DNA of 64,000 nucleotides from Deltaproteobacteria bacterium (GCA_020633415.1 JACKDQ010000013.1:43883-107882), one strand, 5' to 3'; shown: positions 48,685 to 57,952, counted from the stretch's first letter. Made by a program: numbers and translations. The notes: generated from the letters alone by a model not told the origin.

Positions 48685-49473
48685 ATGTCGCGCACCGTGT
48701 TAATCAATGCCTTTCTGCTCGTCGCCATGCTGGCTCCGGCCGGCGTGACAGCTCATCAAAACAAGCGGATGCCGCAAATCAAGCGACGGATCGAGAGCGC
48801 CATCGCTCGCGACCTGGGCGCCAGCGCCAAACAACTTACCATTCGCCGTGACTCCCGGCTCGACAGCGGCGACCTTCATACGCTGTCGATGATCAATACC
48901 GCCCAGCCGTATTGGGGACGCGCGTACATCGTCCACGCCAAAGTCAAAGGCGCCCAACGCGGTCAGGGCGTTGGCAAGTACCTGGTCACCGAAGTTCAAA
49001 CAGCGGCAAACCCAGTTGCGTGGCAAGTCACCCCGCTTGGGATCTTCAAGAATCTGACGTCGGGAAAGATCTCCGCCGGTAAGTATCAGGCCACTGTCGA
49101 CCGCAACCAATCCGGGTTCTTTGGTGCAGAGGTCAAGAGCGTCGGTACGAGCCAGGCCGAGCAGATCGGCGCCTTGTTTAGCGCGACCAACACCGGCTAC
49201 CTGGCGACCGGCAGCGTCTTACCCACGATGCGCGAGACCTTTGGTCAAATCGCCGCGCTGCAATACGGCAAACCCGGCAGCGCAACGGTCAAGGTGATCG
49301 TTACCCCAAAAGCCAGCTCGCCAGCGGGCGGCAGCGCCAGACCGAAGGCCGAGCTATTGCTGTATCGCCTTCCGATCGCACCGACGACGCCGGAATCGGC
49401 AACGGCGGGCGTGCGCGAAGCTGGCACCACGGCCAACACGCCGAGCGGCGTCGAAGTCGTGTTCAGCAAATAA
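48685..49473 (+). CDS. Exported protein of unknown function
   Basis: 262 residues from ATG 48685 with AGGAG upstream. Signal peptide core INAFLLVAMLAPAGVTA, then HQNKRMP. The mature protein starts helical and basic (IKRRIESAIARDLGA), followed by beta segments (RAYIVHAKVKGAQRG, YLVTEVQTAANPVAW) and a Thr/Ala/Pro-rich end. No family recognised. It and the next gene (18 bases apart) probably form an operon of exported proteins. Confidence 0.65.
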   Translation: MSRTVLINAFLLVAMLAPAGVTAHQNKRMPQIKRRIESAIARDLGASAKQLTIRRDSRLDSGDLHTLSMINTAQPYWGRAYIVHAKVKGAQRGQGVGKYLVTEVQTAANPVAWQVTPLGIFKNLTSGKISAGKYQATVDRNQSGFFGAEVKSVGTSQAEQIGALFSATNTGYLATGSVLPTMRETFGQIAALQYGKPGSATVKVIVTPKASSPAGGSARPKAELLLYRLPIAPTTPESATAGVREAGTTANTPSGVEVVFSK

Positions 49474-49491
49474 CACCGGCAAGCGCTTTCG

Positions 49492-49956
49492 ATGAATAGC
49501 TATGGCACCACGCTCCTGCTTTGCTTGTCACTGGCGACAACAACGGGCAACGCACAGCGCTCGCGCTTCACGATCGCCGAAACCAAGCGGATCGGCGATC
49601 GCTTGGATCTGCTGCTCGCTTACAACAACCCCGGTGCGGACCTACGTCGTCAGCAGACGGACAACGACGTCAAGTTCTACGTCCACCAAGCGCCGCCCTA
49701 CAGCGCACAGGGCAGCACGAGGGCCGGCGCGCGCGAAGCCGCCGAGGGCATCTACGTCGGCCAAGCGCGGATGGGGCTCAAGGGACACTGCACAGTTCGT
49801 ATCGACCTGCGCAAACATCAGCTGCTGCACGCCCCAGAGCCGCTCTATCTCGCCGGCGTCTGGGGCTTTGGCCACCGCTGGGGTGTTGTCTGCAGCTACC
49901 AAAACAAGAAGGTAGCGTTTACCGTCCCACAGCGATCGCCAACGAAAGCGCGCTAG
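49492..49956 (+). CDS. Exported protein of unknown function
   Basis: 154 residues. Signal core TTLLLCLSLATTTGNA, then QRSRFTIAET. The mature protein has strands DRLDLLLAYNNPG, KFYVHQAPPYSAQGS, CTVRIDLRKHQLLHAP and YLAGVWGFGHRWGVVC, suggesting a small beta-sandwich with one disulfide. Family unknown. It directly follows the previous exported protein gene. Confidence 0.6.
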   Translation: MNSYGTTLLLCLSLATTTGNAQRSRFTIAETKRIGDRLDLLLAYNNPGADLRRQQTDNDVKFYVHQAPPYSAQGSTRAGAREAAEGIYVGQARMGLKGHCTVRIDLRKHQLLHAPEPLYLAGVWGFGHRWGVVCSYQNKKVAFTVPQRSPTKAR

Positions 49957-50042
49957 CGAGCGACGGCCGCCCGCTGGTTATTGCCGCTCACTTGGCGAAA
50001 CGCGCTAGATGACTCGGCAGGCGATGAGGTAGGCTTTCTCCG

Positions 50043-50609
50043 ATGCGACTTCGCCTGGGCACTCTACTGCTGAGTTCGTCGGTGCTCTGCGCCGGCTGCT
50101 TTTCGCCGGACTTCGGCGACGGTGGCTTTGACTGCAGCAGCGAGCGGCGCTGCCCGGACGGCTATCGCTGCGCAGAGACCGAGCCCAACGTCTTTCAATG
50201 CCGCCAGGCTGAAACAGTCTCTCGCCAACCGACCGTCAAACTGAGCTTTGAAAACCCGGTGATCACCTACCAGGGGCAGAGTGTTGTCTTCTCCCCCGAC
50301 GGTGCGCTGTCGGTGTCGGTGGCTACCACCCAGTTCGAACTGGTCAACAAACCCGGCTCCGCGCATGTCACCGGGCAGGGGCACGCGCATCTGTACATCG
50401 ACACGCCACTGAGCGATCGCTTCATCCCGCCCTACATCACTGAAGAGAACAAGGTCTTCAACACCAAGGCCGAGATCAAGGGCAGCGTGGTGCAGGGCCT
50501 GCACACGCTATATGTCGTGTTGATGCAGAACGACCACGTGGCGATTCGACCAACCGTGCTCGATCAGGCCAAGTTCTTTGTTGGCGCCAGACCGAGCAAC
50601 GCACCCTAG
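50043..50609 (+). CDS. Lipoprotein with a Cys-rich N-terminal motif
   Basis: 188 residues. Signal core TLLLSSSVLCAGC (lipobox Cys about 19), then FSPDFGDGGFDCSSERRCPDGYRC, a motif seen at the start of many myxobacterial surface lipoproteins (given here in two parts in effect). The rest is beta-rich: VKLSFENPVITYQGQSVVF, VTGQGHAHLYIDTPLSD and a conserved HTLYVVLMQNDH. The HxHLYID/HTLYVVL pattern resembles copper- or calcium-binding beta domains, but I cannot assign one. Confidence 0.65.
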   Translation: MRLRLGTLLLSSSVLCAGCFSPDFGDGGFDCSSERRCPDGYRCAETEPNVFQCRQAETVSRQPTVKLSFENPVITYQGQSVVFSPDGALSVSVATTQFELVNKPGSAHVTGQGHAHLYIDTPLSDRFIPPYITEENKVFNTKAEIKGSVVQGLHTLYVVLMQNDHVAIRPTVLDQAKFFVGARPSNAP

Positions 50610-50671
50610 ATCGCATCAGAAAAAAATCAGCCCAACCGGAAAGATCCTCACCCGAGCTGCGTGGGATCGAC

Positions 50672-52366
50672 ATGCAACGATTTCAACACGCAGCTTTGGG
50701 GGTCCTCGTCAGCCTTTGTCTGTCTTGCGGCGGTGCGATCTTTAGCGCCGACCCGATCGGTGCCAAGGATGGCGGCATATCGGCCTTCGACGGCTCAACG
50801 TCAGTCAGCGTCGACCTGAGCACCACCGATCCGATCACCCCGACGGACTGCCAAGAGATCTGCGTGCCAGTCAGCGATCGCTGCCAAGGCGTCTCATGCG
50901 GTTCGGGCAAGACCTGCGTCGACGGTCAGTGTCAGATCGGCTGCTTCCTCGCCCCGTGTCGGGGGGTGAAGTGCTCCGATGGTTACTTCTGTCAGGATGG
51001 CCGTTGCTTACAGCGCCTAACCTGCAGCAAGTCTTGCGGCGCAGGAATGGCCTGCCACCGCGTTTGTCAGGGATACCACTACGAAGCGTCGACCTTTGGT
51101 GGAGCGATCAATGGCGTCCCCTGCGGTACGGATACAGAGGGCGCTCAGCGCTACTGCTGGCTGACCGATCGTTGCATCGACGCCACCATCGGTCGATGCG
51201 CCGGCAGCAAGCAGCAAGTCGACCCTTGTGCCAACAAGCAGTGCGGCAGCTGTCAAAGCTGTGTCGACGGACAGTGCATCGATGATCCCTGCGCGTGCAA
51301 GAACTGCAACGCTGGTCAATATTGCTCGGCGGGCAGCTGCTACGAAAGCTGCGGTTGTAGCCCGCAGTGCGAAAACGGAACCCAGTGCATCTTCGGCCGC
51401 TGCATGGCACAAAGCATCCCCGGGTGCATGCCGGACTGCCAGAACAAGGCGTGTGGTTCAGCCGACGGCTGTGGCGGCACATGCTACTCGGGAAGCTGTC
51501 CGAGCGGACGGATCTGCCAAGCCGGCAAGTGTGAGTGCGAGCCCAACTGCAACAACAAAGCCTGCGGCGCCCCCGACGACTGCGGCGGCAAGTGTCTCTG
51601 GGGCAGCTGCCCGAGCGGCAAACAATGTCACAACGGGCAGTGCCTCTGCGAGCCCAACTGCAACGGTAAGGCCTGCGGTGCCGACGACGGTTGCGGCGGC
51701 AAGTGTCAGTGGGGCAGCTGCCCGAGCGGCAAACAATGTCGAGAAGGACAGTGTGTCTGCCAACCAAACTGCAGCGGCAAAGACTGCGGCGCCGATGACG
51801 ACTGCGGCGGCAAGTGTCGAACCGGTAGCTGTATCGCTGGCAAGTACTGCGTCGCCGGCATTTGTCAATGCGCACCAAACTGCAACGGCAAGGCCTGCGG
51901 TGCCGGTGACGATTGCGGCGGTATCTGCTTTTCGGGAAGTTGTCCGAGCGGCCAGGTCTGCCAGGCCGGCAAGTGCGAGTGCCAACCCAACTGCAACGGC
52001 AAGGCCTGCGGCGCGAGCGATGGCTGCGGTGGCACCTGCCTGTGGGGAAGCTGTCCGAGCGGCAAACAATGCATCAGCGGGCAATGCGTCTGCCAACCCG
52101 ACTGCAACAACAAGAAGTGTGGCGAGTCCGACGGCTGCAACGGGATCTGCTACACCGGCAAATGCCCTGACGGCGAGCTCTGCGAGGCGGGTCAATGCAA
52201 ACCGCTGCCGCCCTGCCCTTGCGGACAACGCCGGGTTAATGGTCAGTGCGTCCCACGCTGCGGCGTCGACCAAAAGCTCTGCGGATGCGACACCTGCTGC
52301 GCGATCGGCCAGGGCTGCGACCTCGCCACCGGCAAGTGCAAGACCGGCGGCGGGCCGATCGGCTAG
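50672..52366 (+). CDS. Large Cys-rich lipoprotein with seven tandem 37-residue modules
   Basis: 564 residues. Signal core ALGVLVSLCLSCGGA with lipobox Cys about 19, then a Ser/Thr/Asp linker. Residues about 55-250 are non-repeating Cys clusters; then seven tandem modules of about 37 residues follow, each PNCN-KACG-DDGCGGKC-WGSCPSGKQC--GQC-C. The end is PCPCGQRRVNGQCVPRCG. Nearly 100 cysteines are predicted, so the protein should be a disulfide-locked rod on the cell surface. A 16-bp tandem repeat starts at its stop codon. Function unknown; adhesion or shielding are likely. Confidence 0.75.
   Translation: MQRFQHAALGVLVSLCLSCGGAIFSADPIGAKDGGISAFDGSTSVSVDLSTTDPITPTDCQEICVPVSDRCQGVSCGSGKTCVDGQCQIGCFLAPCRGVKCSDGYFCQDGRCLQRLTCSKSCGAGMACHRVCQGYHYEASTFGGAINGVPCGTDTEGAQRYCWLTDRCIDATIGRCAGSKQQVDPCANKQCGSCQSCVDGQCIDDPCACKNCNAGQYCSAGSCYESCGCSPQCENGTQCIFGRCMAQSIPGCMPDCQNKACGSADGCGGTCYSGSCPSGRICQAGKCECEPNCNNKACGAPDDCGGKCLWGSCPSGKQCHNGQCLCEPNCNGKACGADDGCGGKCQWGSCPSGKQCREGQCVCQPNCSGKDCGADDDCGGKCRTGSCIAGKYCVAGICQCAPNCNGKACGAGDDCGGICFSGSCPSGQVCQAGKCECQPNCNGKACGASDGCGGTCLWGSCPSGKQCISGQCVCQPDCNNKKCGESDGCNGICYTGKCPDGELCEAGQCKPLPPCPCGQRRVNGQCVPRCGVDQKLCGCDTCCAIGQGCDLATGKCKTGGGPIG
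51425..52201 (+). repeat. Seven in-frame 111-bp tandem repeats
   Basis: The modules encode the 37-residue Cys-rich units of the lipoprotein gene. Nucleotide identity is high in some pairs (for example around 51600 and 51720 the bases coding GGKC-WGSCPSGKQC are nearly the same), consistent with recent expansion by unequal crossing-over or slippage. Confidence 0.65.
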
Positions 52367-52416
52367 CGCGAAGATCGGCTAGCGCGAAGATCGGCTAGCG
52401 CGAAGATCGGCTAGCG
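52357..52416. repeat. 16-bp tandem repeat across a stop codon
   Basis: GATCGGCTAGCGCGAA is repeated 3.75 times with no mismatches. The first copy contains the last codons (Ile-Gly) and the TAG of the Cys-rich lipoprotein gene. As 16 is not a multiple of 3, each copy reads in a new frame. Such perfect repeats expand and contract easily. Confidence 0.9.
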
Positions 52417-52518
52417 ACGACGATCGGCCAGCCTGGGTCGATCGTCGTCGGGCAAACAGCGACCTGTAGGTGCTTTACTCACGTAGCGCAGTTGCCGCCA
52501 GTTGGTTACGCTTTATCT

Positions 52519-54408
52519 ATGCGCAAACTGGCCTTAGTCATGCTGCTCAGCGCGTATGGCGCGTGCGATCGGGCAAACCAAAACAGCCCTACGGCCGACG
52601 CCAGCATCGACAGCGAAACATCGCGCCTTGACGCGACAAACGATGCGACCGCGCAGCTGAGCAAGGTCGCGATCGACGGTGGGAGCGGAAGCTGCCAGGT
52701 CTTTGGCGGCTACGGGCGCGCGATCGGCGCTGGTCCGACCGCCGCGGTGACCTACGACGCCGGTCAGCCCGCAGCCGAAGAGATGGTACTGGTGCGCTGC
52801 GGCTCACTGGCGACGCTGATCGCGATCGACCAAGCCCAAGCGAGCCTCGACGATGATTCAACATTCATCGCCAACTTGCTCGGCGAAACCTCCTTGGGTC
52901 GAGGAACCAAGCTTCTGGTCGAGTCGATGAAGCGCCTGCTCGTTGAAGGCGATACCGGCAAGGTCGTCGCCCGCTCGCTGGGCCGCCTCGCCAAAGAAAG
53001 CGATGCATTCATCGACCGCTCGGTCGGCGACCTCGGCAGCCAAGGTGCACCCGCAAAGAAGCCAACAGCGACACTCAACAGCACGATCTCCTTGCTGCTC
53101 GCGCTCGGTCAGCCGGTGCTGGTCGAGCAAATTGGCGCCGGCAAGACACTCGAAAATTGCAGCGCCACGGCGGCCAGTGGACTGGGCGACGATTTGATCG
53201 CCGCGGATGCCAACGTGATCGGGCTGAGCGGCTGCCTGCTCTACAGCAAGCTGGCGACGAAGAGCGACCTCAACAATCCGTTCTTCTCGCCGAACAACCT
53301 GCCCAAAGCCTTTCGCACGCTCGCCCGCGAATCGGGATTGGTCACGCAACTGTTCGCCGCCAGTGAGGGCAATCGCAGCTTCTCGCTCACATCGCTGCAC
53401 CAGCTGATCTATCAGGGTCTCGGGCACAACAGCTGGACCGAAGATGACGAGGGCGTGGTGAGCAATACCACGCCGGCAGCGGCTGATCTCGAGGAATTGG
53501 TCGCCACGTTTATCGACTTGGCCAACGCAGGCAAGCGCTCGGGCTGTGGCGCCAAGAAGGCCTACGTTTGCCACATTCCGCCAGGGAACCGATCAGCAAC
53601 CCACACGCTGTGCATCGGCGAACCATCGCTGAGCGCCCACCGCGCCCACGGCGATCTGGATGGCGTCTGCGCGGGCGCCAGCGCTTTGGACAACTTCCGC
53701 GGCCTGCGCTTCCACACCGGCTACAATCCGAGCGGGGGCTGGGAGGTCGACGTCGTGGCCAGCAAGGGCTCTTCCGCCAGCGGCTGTCACGACTCCAACC
53801 CGAAGACCAGCTGCGACCGACAACCGCTGCGATTCTCTTTCGATGGCAGCAAGGCCACGGCCGACCCGACTGGCGCCTATGGCTTGCAGCTCGAATGGCG
53901 CAACGGTGGATTTCTCCCCGACGCCTGGGTGATCGACCTCAATCAGTCGACCTACTACCGCGACGCGCTCTACCAGCGCGCCACCGCGCCGATCGATCCC
54001 ACGGCCTACCTGGCGATCAACTATCGCAACCTGCTCTACGATCGCTGCCTCGACCCGATGACCACCGGTGGCCTTTACAACAAGGACTGCTACGGTGGCG
54101 GAGACAACGAGCTCGACAGCGCACCGTTTGCCAATGCGGCGTTTCGGCAGCTGTACCCGGGGCTAACCAACGTCGACAACGCCTTTCTTTTCGGTTCGCC
54201 AGAAAACGTTGCTCGCCTCGCGCTGTTGCTCGATCCGAAACTGAAGCTCGCCCAACTCAGCGCGATCGAGGCGCTGGCGCTGCTGCGACTAGTGACCCGT
54301 TACGCGGCGGCAACGCCGCTGGCGAGCGGGCTGTACGCGATCACCGGCGATCACAGCAAGAGCGTCTCCCAATGGGATCAACTTGTTAGCAATTGGCTCA
54401 GTCAATAG
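52519..54408 (+). CDS. Lipoprotein with a CHIPPGN-type motif
   Basis: 629 residues from ATG 52519, chosen because the lipoprotein signal (core LVMLLSAYGAC, lipobox Cys about 16) starts there; the frame is open nine codons earlier. A Thr/Asp/Ala linker reaches about residue 55. The N-terminal half is helical. About residues 350-385 contain YVCHIPPGNRSATHTLCIG and SLSAHRAHGDLDGVC, a small Cys/His motif seen in many bacterial surface proteins and choice-of-anchor modules (here in two parts). The C-terminal half is aromatic-rich. The likely location is the outer membrane; function unknown. Confidence 0.65.
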   Translation: MRKLALVMLLSAYGACDRANQNSPTADASIDSETSRLDATNDATAQLSKVAIDGGSGSCQVFGGYGRAIGAGPTAAVTYDAGQPAAEEMVLVRCGSLATLIAIDQAQASLDDDSTFIANLLGETSLGRGTKLLVESMKRLLVEGDTGKVVARSLGRLAKESDAFIDRSVGDLGSQGAPAKKPTATLNSTISLLLALGQPVLVEQIGAGKTLENCSATAASGLGDDLIAADANVIGLSGCLLYSKLATKSDLNNPFFSPNNLPKAFRTLARESGLVTQLFAASEGNRSFSLTSLHQLIYQGLGHNSWTEDDEGVVSNTTPAAADLEELVATFIDLANAGKRSGCGAKKAYVCHIPPGNRSATHTLCIGEPSLSAHRAHGDLDGVCAGASALDNFRGLRFHTGYNPSGGWEVDVVASKGSSASGCHDSNPKTSCDRQPLRFSFDGSKATADPTGAYGLQLEWRNGGFLPDAWVIDLNQSTYYRDALYQRATAPIDPTAYLAINYRNLLYDRCLDPMTTGGLYNKDCYGGGDNELDSAPFANAAFRQLYPGLTNVDNAFLFGSPENVARLALLLDPKLKLAQLSAIEALALLRLVTRYAAATPLASGLYAITGDHSKSVSQWDQLVSNWLSQ

Positions 54409-54501
54409 TCGGGCATAGGCTCTTGTAGGCAAAAGTGCGAGGCGCCCGCGCCTCAAGATCCTGACAAACAAGTCGATAGGATCAAAAGAGGATCCGCTTA
54501 G

Positions 54502-56394
54502 ATGGCAACGCAGACCAGCGGCTTTGAAGAACCAGCAACGACGGCGCGGCACACGATGCTCTGCCCGCGTTGCGGCAAGGGCTTCAAAGAGCACTCGCGC
54601 CGCTGCCCCGAGGATGGGAGCAAGCTCTGCACCGCCGAGGTGCTGGCACGCATTGGTCGTCGCCTCAAGGACTACGAGCTCCAGGCGGTGATCGGCGAAG
54701 GCGGAATGGGGGCCGTTTATCGCGCTCAGCACCTGCTTCTGCAAAAAGAAGTAGCGATCAAAGTGCTTCATCCGCACTTCGCGACGCGACGCGAGGCGGT
54801 CGATCAATTCCTCCGTGAGGCGCGTGCCGCGAGCCGCGTCAAGCACACCAACATCGTCGACGTTACCGACTTCGGGATCAGCGCTGAAGGTGCAGTGTTC
54901 TTGGTAATGGAATACCTCTGCGGCGAGAGCCTCGATGACCGCATGCGGCACCAAGGACCGCTGGCGGTGTTCGACGTCGTCAACAACATCGGCTATCAGA
55001 TCGCGAGAGCACTGGCCGCCGCTCACGATGTCGGCATCGTGCATCGTGACTTAAAGCCGGCAAACGTGATGTTGTTGACGCGCAGTGGCCGACGAAAGAT
55101 GCTTTGCATGCCCGACGGTGTCGATGGTCCACAGCAGGCTCATCGAGAGCCCGACTACGATTTCGTCAAAGTGCTCGACTTCGGCATCGCCAAATTCACC
55201 GATCTTGGCCCGAGCGAACAAACACGCGCGGGAGCGATCATGGGTACGCCTTGCTACCTCTCACCCGAGCAGGCCGAGGCCAGACCCGTCGACGCGCGAT
55301 CAGATGTCTATTCGCTTGGCGTACTCTGCTACGAGATGCTAACCGGTCAGGTGCCCTTTGACGGCGATTCGCTGCTCGAAGTACTCAACGGCCACGTTGC
55401 GTCGCTGCCCCAGCCACCGATCGAGATCAACCCATCGATCGATCGGCGGACCAACGCGGTGATCCTACGCTGCCTTGAAAAGGATCCAAACAAGCGCTAC
55501 CAAACGATGGACGAGCTGTGCAACGCGTTTACCAGCTGCGGACAAGACCGCGTGCTGGCGCGCAACTTCGATCGTGTCAAGGCGGCTACCGATCAGCGAT
55601 CGCGCACGTCACCGACGCAACGCCACAGCGTCCAATCACGCGAAGCACCAGACGAGGGGACCGTCGACGACGAGCCGACAGATGTACGAGCGCTTCCCGA
55701 ACCACCGCGACCGCCAGCCGAGCTGATGCTGCGCCAAACCGGGCCCACACCCGGCGTCGCGCTACAGTTCCTGAGCAGCACCGACTATGACCTTGAAGAT
55801 GATCAGGGCGAAAGTGACCAGCAAATCGACAGCGATCCGACAAGCGCCTTCGCCGTCGGCGATTCGCTGCCGGGCATGGGCCCCTGGCTGCGCCGCCATC
55901 GCTGGCTGGCGCTCGCCGCGGTTGCACTGATTCTCGCAGGGGTCGCCGTGGTGATCTTGCCCGCCAAGCACCGAGCGATCCGATCCACCGGAGCAGCGGC
56001 CACGGTCAAACCAGTCGCTGCCGACAACACACCGACGGCGAGACCGCCGGCGGTGAATACTCCGCCGAAGGCCAAGGCCCAGCCCACGGCCAAGGCCCGA
56101 TCGTCGAGCGTAGCCACCGCTCCAGCCAAAAAGACGCCCGAAAATGCCGTAGCGGCGCAAGCAGGCCACGTCGCCCAACCGATCAGTGCCGCGACCAAAC
56201 CCATCGAAGGCAGCACACGCGCACCGGCAAAGCGTCCGAGCAACGCGCCCCATCGCAAACGCACCCGCCACAAGGCGGCAGCGCGCCCCCCCAAGGCGCC
56301 GGTTGCCGGTCCGCGCAAGATAGGCGAAAATCAGAGGCCTGGGTCGAAGCGGGCCGATCATCCGGAACTAACGATCGACCCGTTCGCTCAGTAG
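54502..56394 (+). CDS. Membrane Ser/Thr protein kinase with N-terminal zinc ribbon
   Basis: 630 residues. A zinc-ribbon-like knot (Cys21, Cys24, Cys35, Cys43 in MLCPRCGKGFKEHSRRCPED) precedes the kinase domain (about 58-345): Gly loop GEGGMGAVYRAQ, Lys87, catalytic HRDLKPANVM (181-190), DFG (226-228) and the activation segment GTPCYLSPEQA. A Pro/Ala/Thr linker, a transmembrane helix (about 468-485) and an Ala/Pro/Lys-rich periplasmic tail follow. Kinases with this head are typical of myxobacteria. It is followed, 30 bases on, by a TPR protein; the pair may be a signalling unit. The substrate is unknown. Confidence 0.93.
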   Translation: MATQTSGFEEPATTARHTMLCPRCGKGFKEHSRRCPEDGSKLCTAEVLARIGRRLKDYELQAVIGEGGMGAVYRAQHLLLQKEVAIKVLHPHFATRREAVDQFLREARAASRVKHTNIVDVTDFGISAEGAVFLVMEYLCGESLDDRMRHQGPLAVFDVVNNIGYQIARALAAAHDVGIVHRDLKPANVMLLTRSGRRKMLCMPDGVDGPQQAHREPDYDFVKVLDFGIAKFTDLGPSEQTRAGAIMGTPCYLSPEQAEARPVDARSDVYSLGVLCYEMLTGQVPFDGDSLLEVLNGHVASLPQPPIEINPSIDRRTNAVILRCLEKDPNKRYQTMDELCNAFTSCGQDRVLARNFDRVKAATDQRSRTSPTQRHSVQSREAPDEGTVDDEPTDVRALPEPPRPPAELMLRQTGPTPGVALQFLSSTDYDLEDDQGESDQQIDSDPTSAFAVGDSLPGMGPWLRRHRWLALAAVALILAGVAVVILPAKHRAIRSTGAAATVKPVAADNTPTARPPAVNTPPKAKAQPTAKARSSSVATAPAKKTPENAVAAQAGHVAQPISAATKPIEGSTRAPAKRPSNAPHRKRTRHKAAARPPKAPVAGPRKIGENQRPGSKRADHPELTIDPFAQ

Positions 56395-56424
56395 CGCAGC
56401 CACGCTAACGCTCTAGGGGATGTC

Positions 56425-57252
56425 ATGGTTGGTAACGCCGGTCGCTCAGCCACGGGTGCGATAGCGCTTGTCGCCTTGCTGCTTTGCCTGATGCCGAGAG
56501 CGGCAGAGGCGGACGCACCAGCAAATCTCGCTGAGGCACGCGCACTATTCAAGCAAGCCGAAATCAAGTTCGGCCTGGGAAGCTTCGAAAAGGCGCTGGC
56601 GCTCTATCAGCAGGCCTACGCCAAAGCGCCGCTTGCCGGCTTTCATTTCAATATCGCCCAATGTCACCGGAACCTCGGCAACTACCGCCGGGCGCTGTTT
56701 CATTATCGACGCTACTTAGCGCTCAAGCCCGACGCGCGTAACCGTGAGATCGTCCAACTGCTGATTGGGCGCTGCGACAAAGCGCTCGCCGCACAACGCA
56801 ACCGCCCAACTGAACGCGCCGGCTCGCTGCCGAGTACGCCATCTACAAACGAGACCGCGGCCGAGACGCCACCGGACCTCGAAGGGTCCGACAAGGCTCA
56901 TCCGGCCAACGATTCACGCAAGCGGTTGCGCCCGCTGTGGTTCTGGACAACCAGCGCGCTAAGCGGTGCATTGCTCGCCGGTGCCGCGATAACCGGAGGC
57001 TTGGCACTTTCCAAAAAGAGTCGTGCCGACGATAGCAGCCTGCCGCTCAATGAGCGCCAGGCCGCCGTCGACAGCGGAAAGACGCTTCAGCGGACCAGCA
57101 CGGTGTTGTTCATCGGCGCCGGTGCTGCGGCAGCTAGCGCCGTGGCGCTGTTCTTCTTCACCCGTTTTGGCACAGAGAAACCTGCCGATACGCATGTGAC
57201 GCTACAAACATCTGCTGACGGCCTAGGGCTGGCCGTATCGCATCGATTCTGA
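56425..57252 (+). CDS. TPR protein with two transmembrane segments
   Basis: 275 residues. A signal-like N-terminus (core IALVALLLCLMPRAAEA) is followed by about three TPR units (residues 35-130), as in ALFKQAEIKFGLGSFEKALA and GNYRRALFHYRRYLALKPDA. After a Thr/Ser/Glu-rich linker come two hydrophobic stretches (about 175-195 and 222-245). The C-terminus is short and polar. This arrangement (TPR, then helices) is common next to myxobacterial Ser/Thr kinases and may work in their signalling. It probably shares a transcript with the kinase gene. Confidence 0.8.
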   Translation: MVGNAGRSATGAIALVALLLCLMPRAAEADAPANLAEARALFKQAEIKFGLGSFEKALALYQQAYAKAPLAGFHFNIAQCHRNLGNYRRALFHYRRYLALKPDARNREIVQLLIGRCDKALAAQRNRPTERAGSLPSTPSTNETAAETPPDLEGSDKAHPANDSRKRLRPLWFWTTSALSGALLAGAAITGGLALSKKSRADDSSLPLNERQAAVDSGKTLQRTSTVLFIGAGAAAASAVALFFFTRFGTEKPADTHVTLQTSADGLGLAVSHRF

Positions 57253-57261
57253 GGCAACAAG

Positions 57262-57921
57262 ATGCGAAACGGTCACCAGCCACTGATCCTCGCCCTGTGC
57301 CTGCTCGTCGGCGCCTGCATCGTCAATTGGCCCGACCTGCCCCAGCAGACCAGCGACGGCGCGATGATCCTCGATAGCAGCTCATCGAGCGATGGCACAA
57401 CAGCTGACGGGGCGGTCAGTGACGGCGCGCTTGTCGACGCGGTTTTCGCTGACCAAGGCGTCGACGGCAAGAGCTGCCCAGCGGCCTGCACCGGCGGCTG
57501 CACAGGCAACACCTGCACGATGAATTGTCCGAGCGGCTGCACCTGCCCCGCCGGCTGGGATTGCCTGATCTCTTGCGGTGCCAAGTCCTGCAGCGGCGCG
57601 ATCGACTGTCGCAATGCGGCAAGTTGCGACATCCGCTGCCCCAATGGCGCCTGCACCAAACAGATCGATTGCGGCGCCGGGTTGTGCAAGGTCAACTGCC
57701 AACTCAACGCCTGTCTCGCGCCGATCAACTGCGGGACGGGTCGCTGCGACATTACCTGTGGTCGCGGCTCGTGCACGAGCACCATCGACTGCCAGAGCGC
57801 CTGCGCCTGCCAGGTCAGCTGCGACAGCCAAGGCTGCAGCGCGCCGATCAGCTGCCCGAGCAGCTGCACTGCCCAGCCCGTCGGCTGCACAGCCGCCAAG
57901 CAAGGCTGTGACAACTGCTAG
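57262..57921 (+). CDS. Cys-rich lipoprotein with short repeats
   Basis: 219 residues; ATG 57262 is nine bases after the TPR gene stop. Lipobox LVGAC (Cys about 19), linker rich in Ser/Asp/Gly, then from about residue 75 a run of short units such as GAIDCRNAASCDIRC, KQIDCGAGLCKVNC, APINCGTGRCDITC and STIDCQSACACQVSC, each about 20 residues. The regular I(D/N)C-x-x-x-x-C-x-(V/I)-x-C spacing suggests a disulfide-strapped beta-solenoid. Family not recognised. Last gene of the kinase-TPR group. Confidence 0.65.
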   Translation: MRNGHQPLILALCLLVGACIVNWPDLPQQTSDGAMILDSSSSSDGTTADGAVSDGALVDAVFADQGVDGKSCPAACTGGCTGNTCTMNCPSGCTCPAGWDCLISCGAKSCSGAIDCRNAASCDIRCPNGACTKQIDCGAGLCKVNCQLNACLAPINCGTGRCDITCGRGSCTSTIDCQSACACQVSCDSQGCSAPISCPSSCTAQPVGCTAAKQGCDNC

Positions 57922-57952
57922 GATCTGCGAAGGCGAGCGCCGAACACCCCGG

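Noticed and set aside
51425..52201. Possible CRISPR array from the regular spacing
   Set aside because: The repeats are in-frame protein modules with no unique spacers; a tandem coding repeat explains them.
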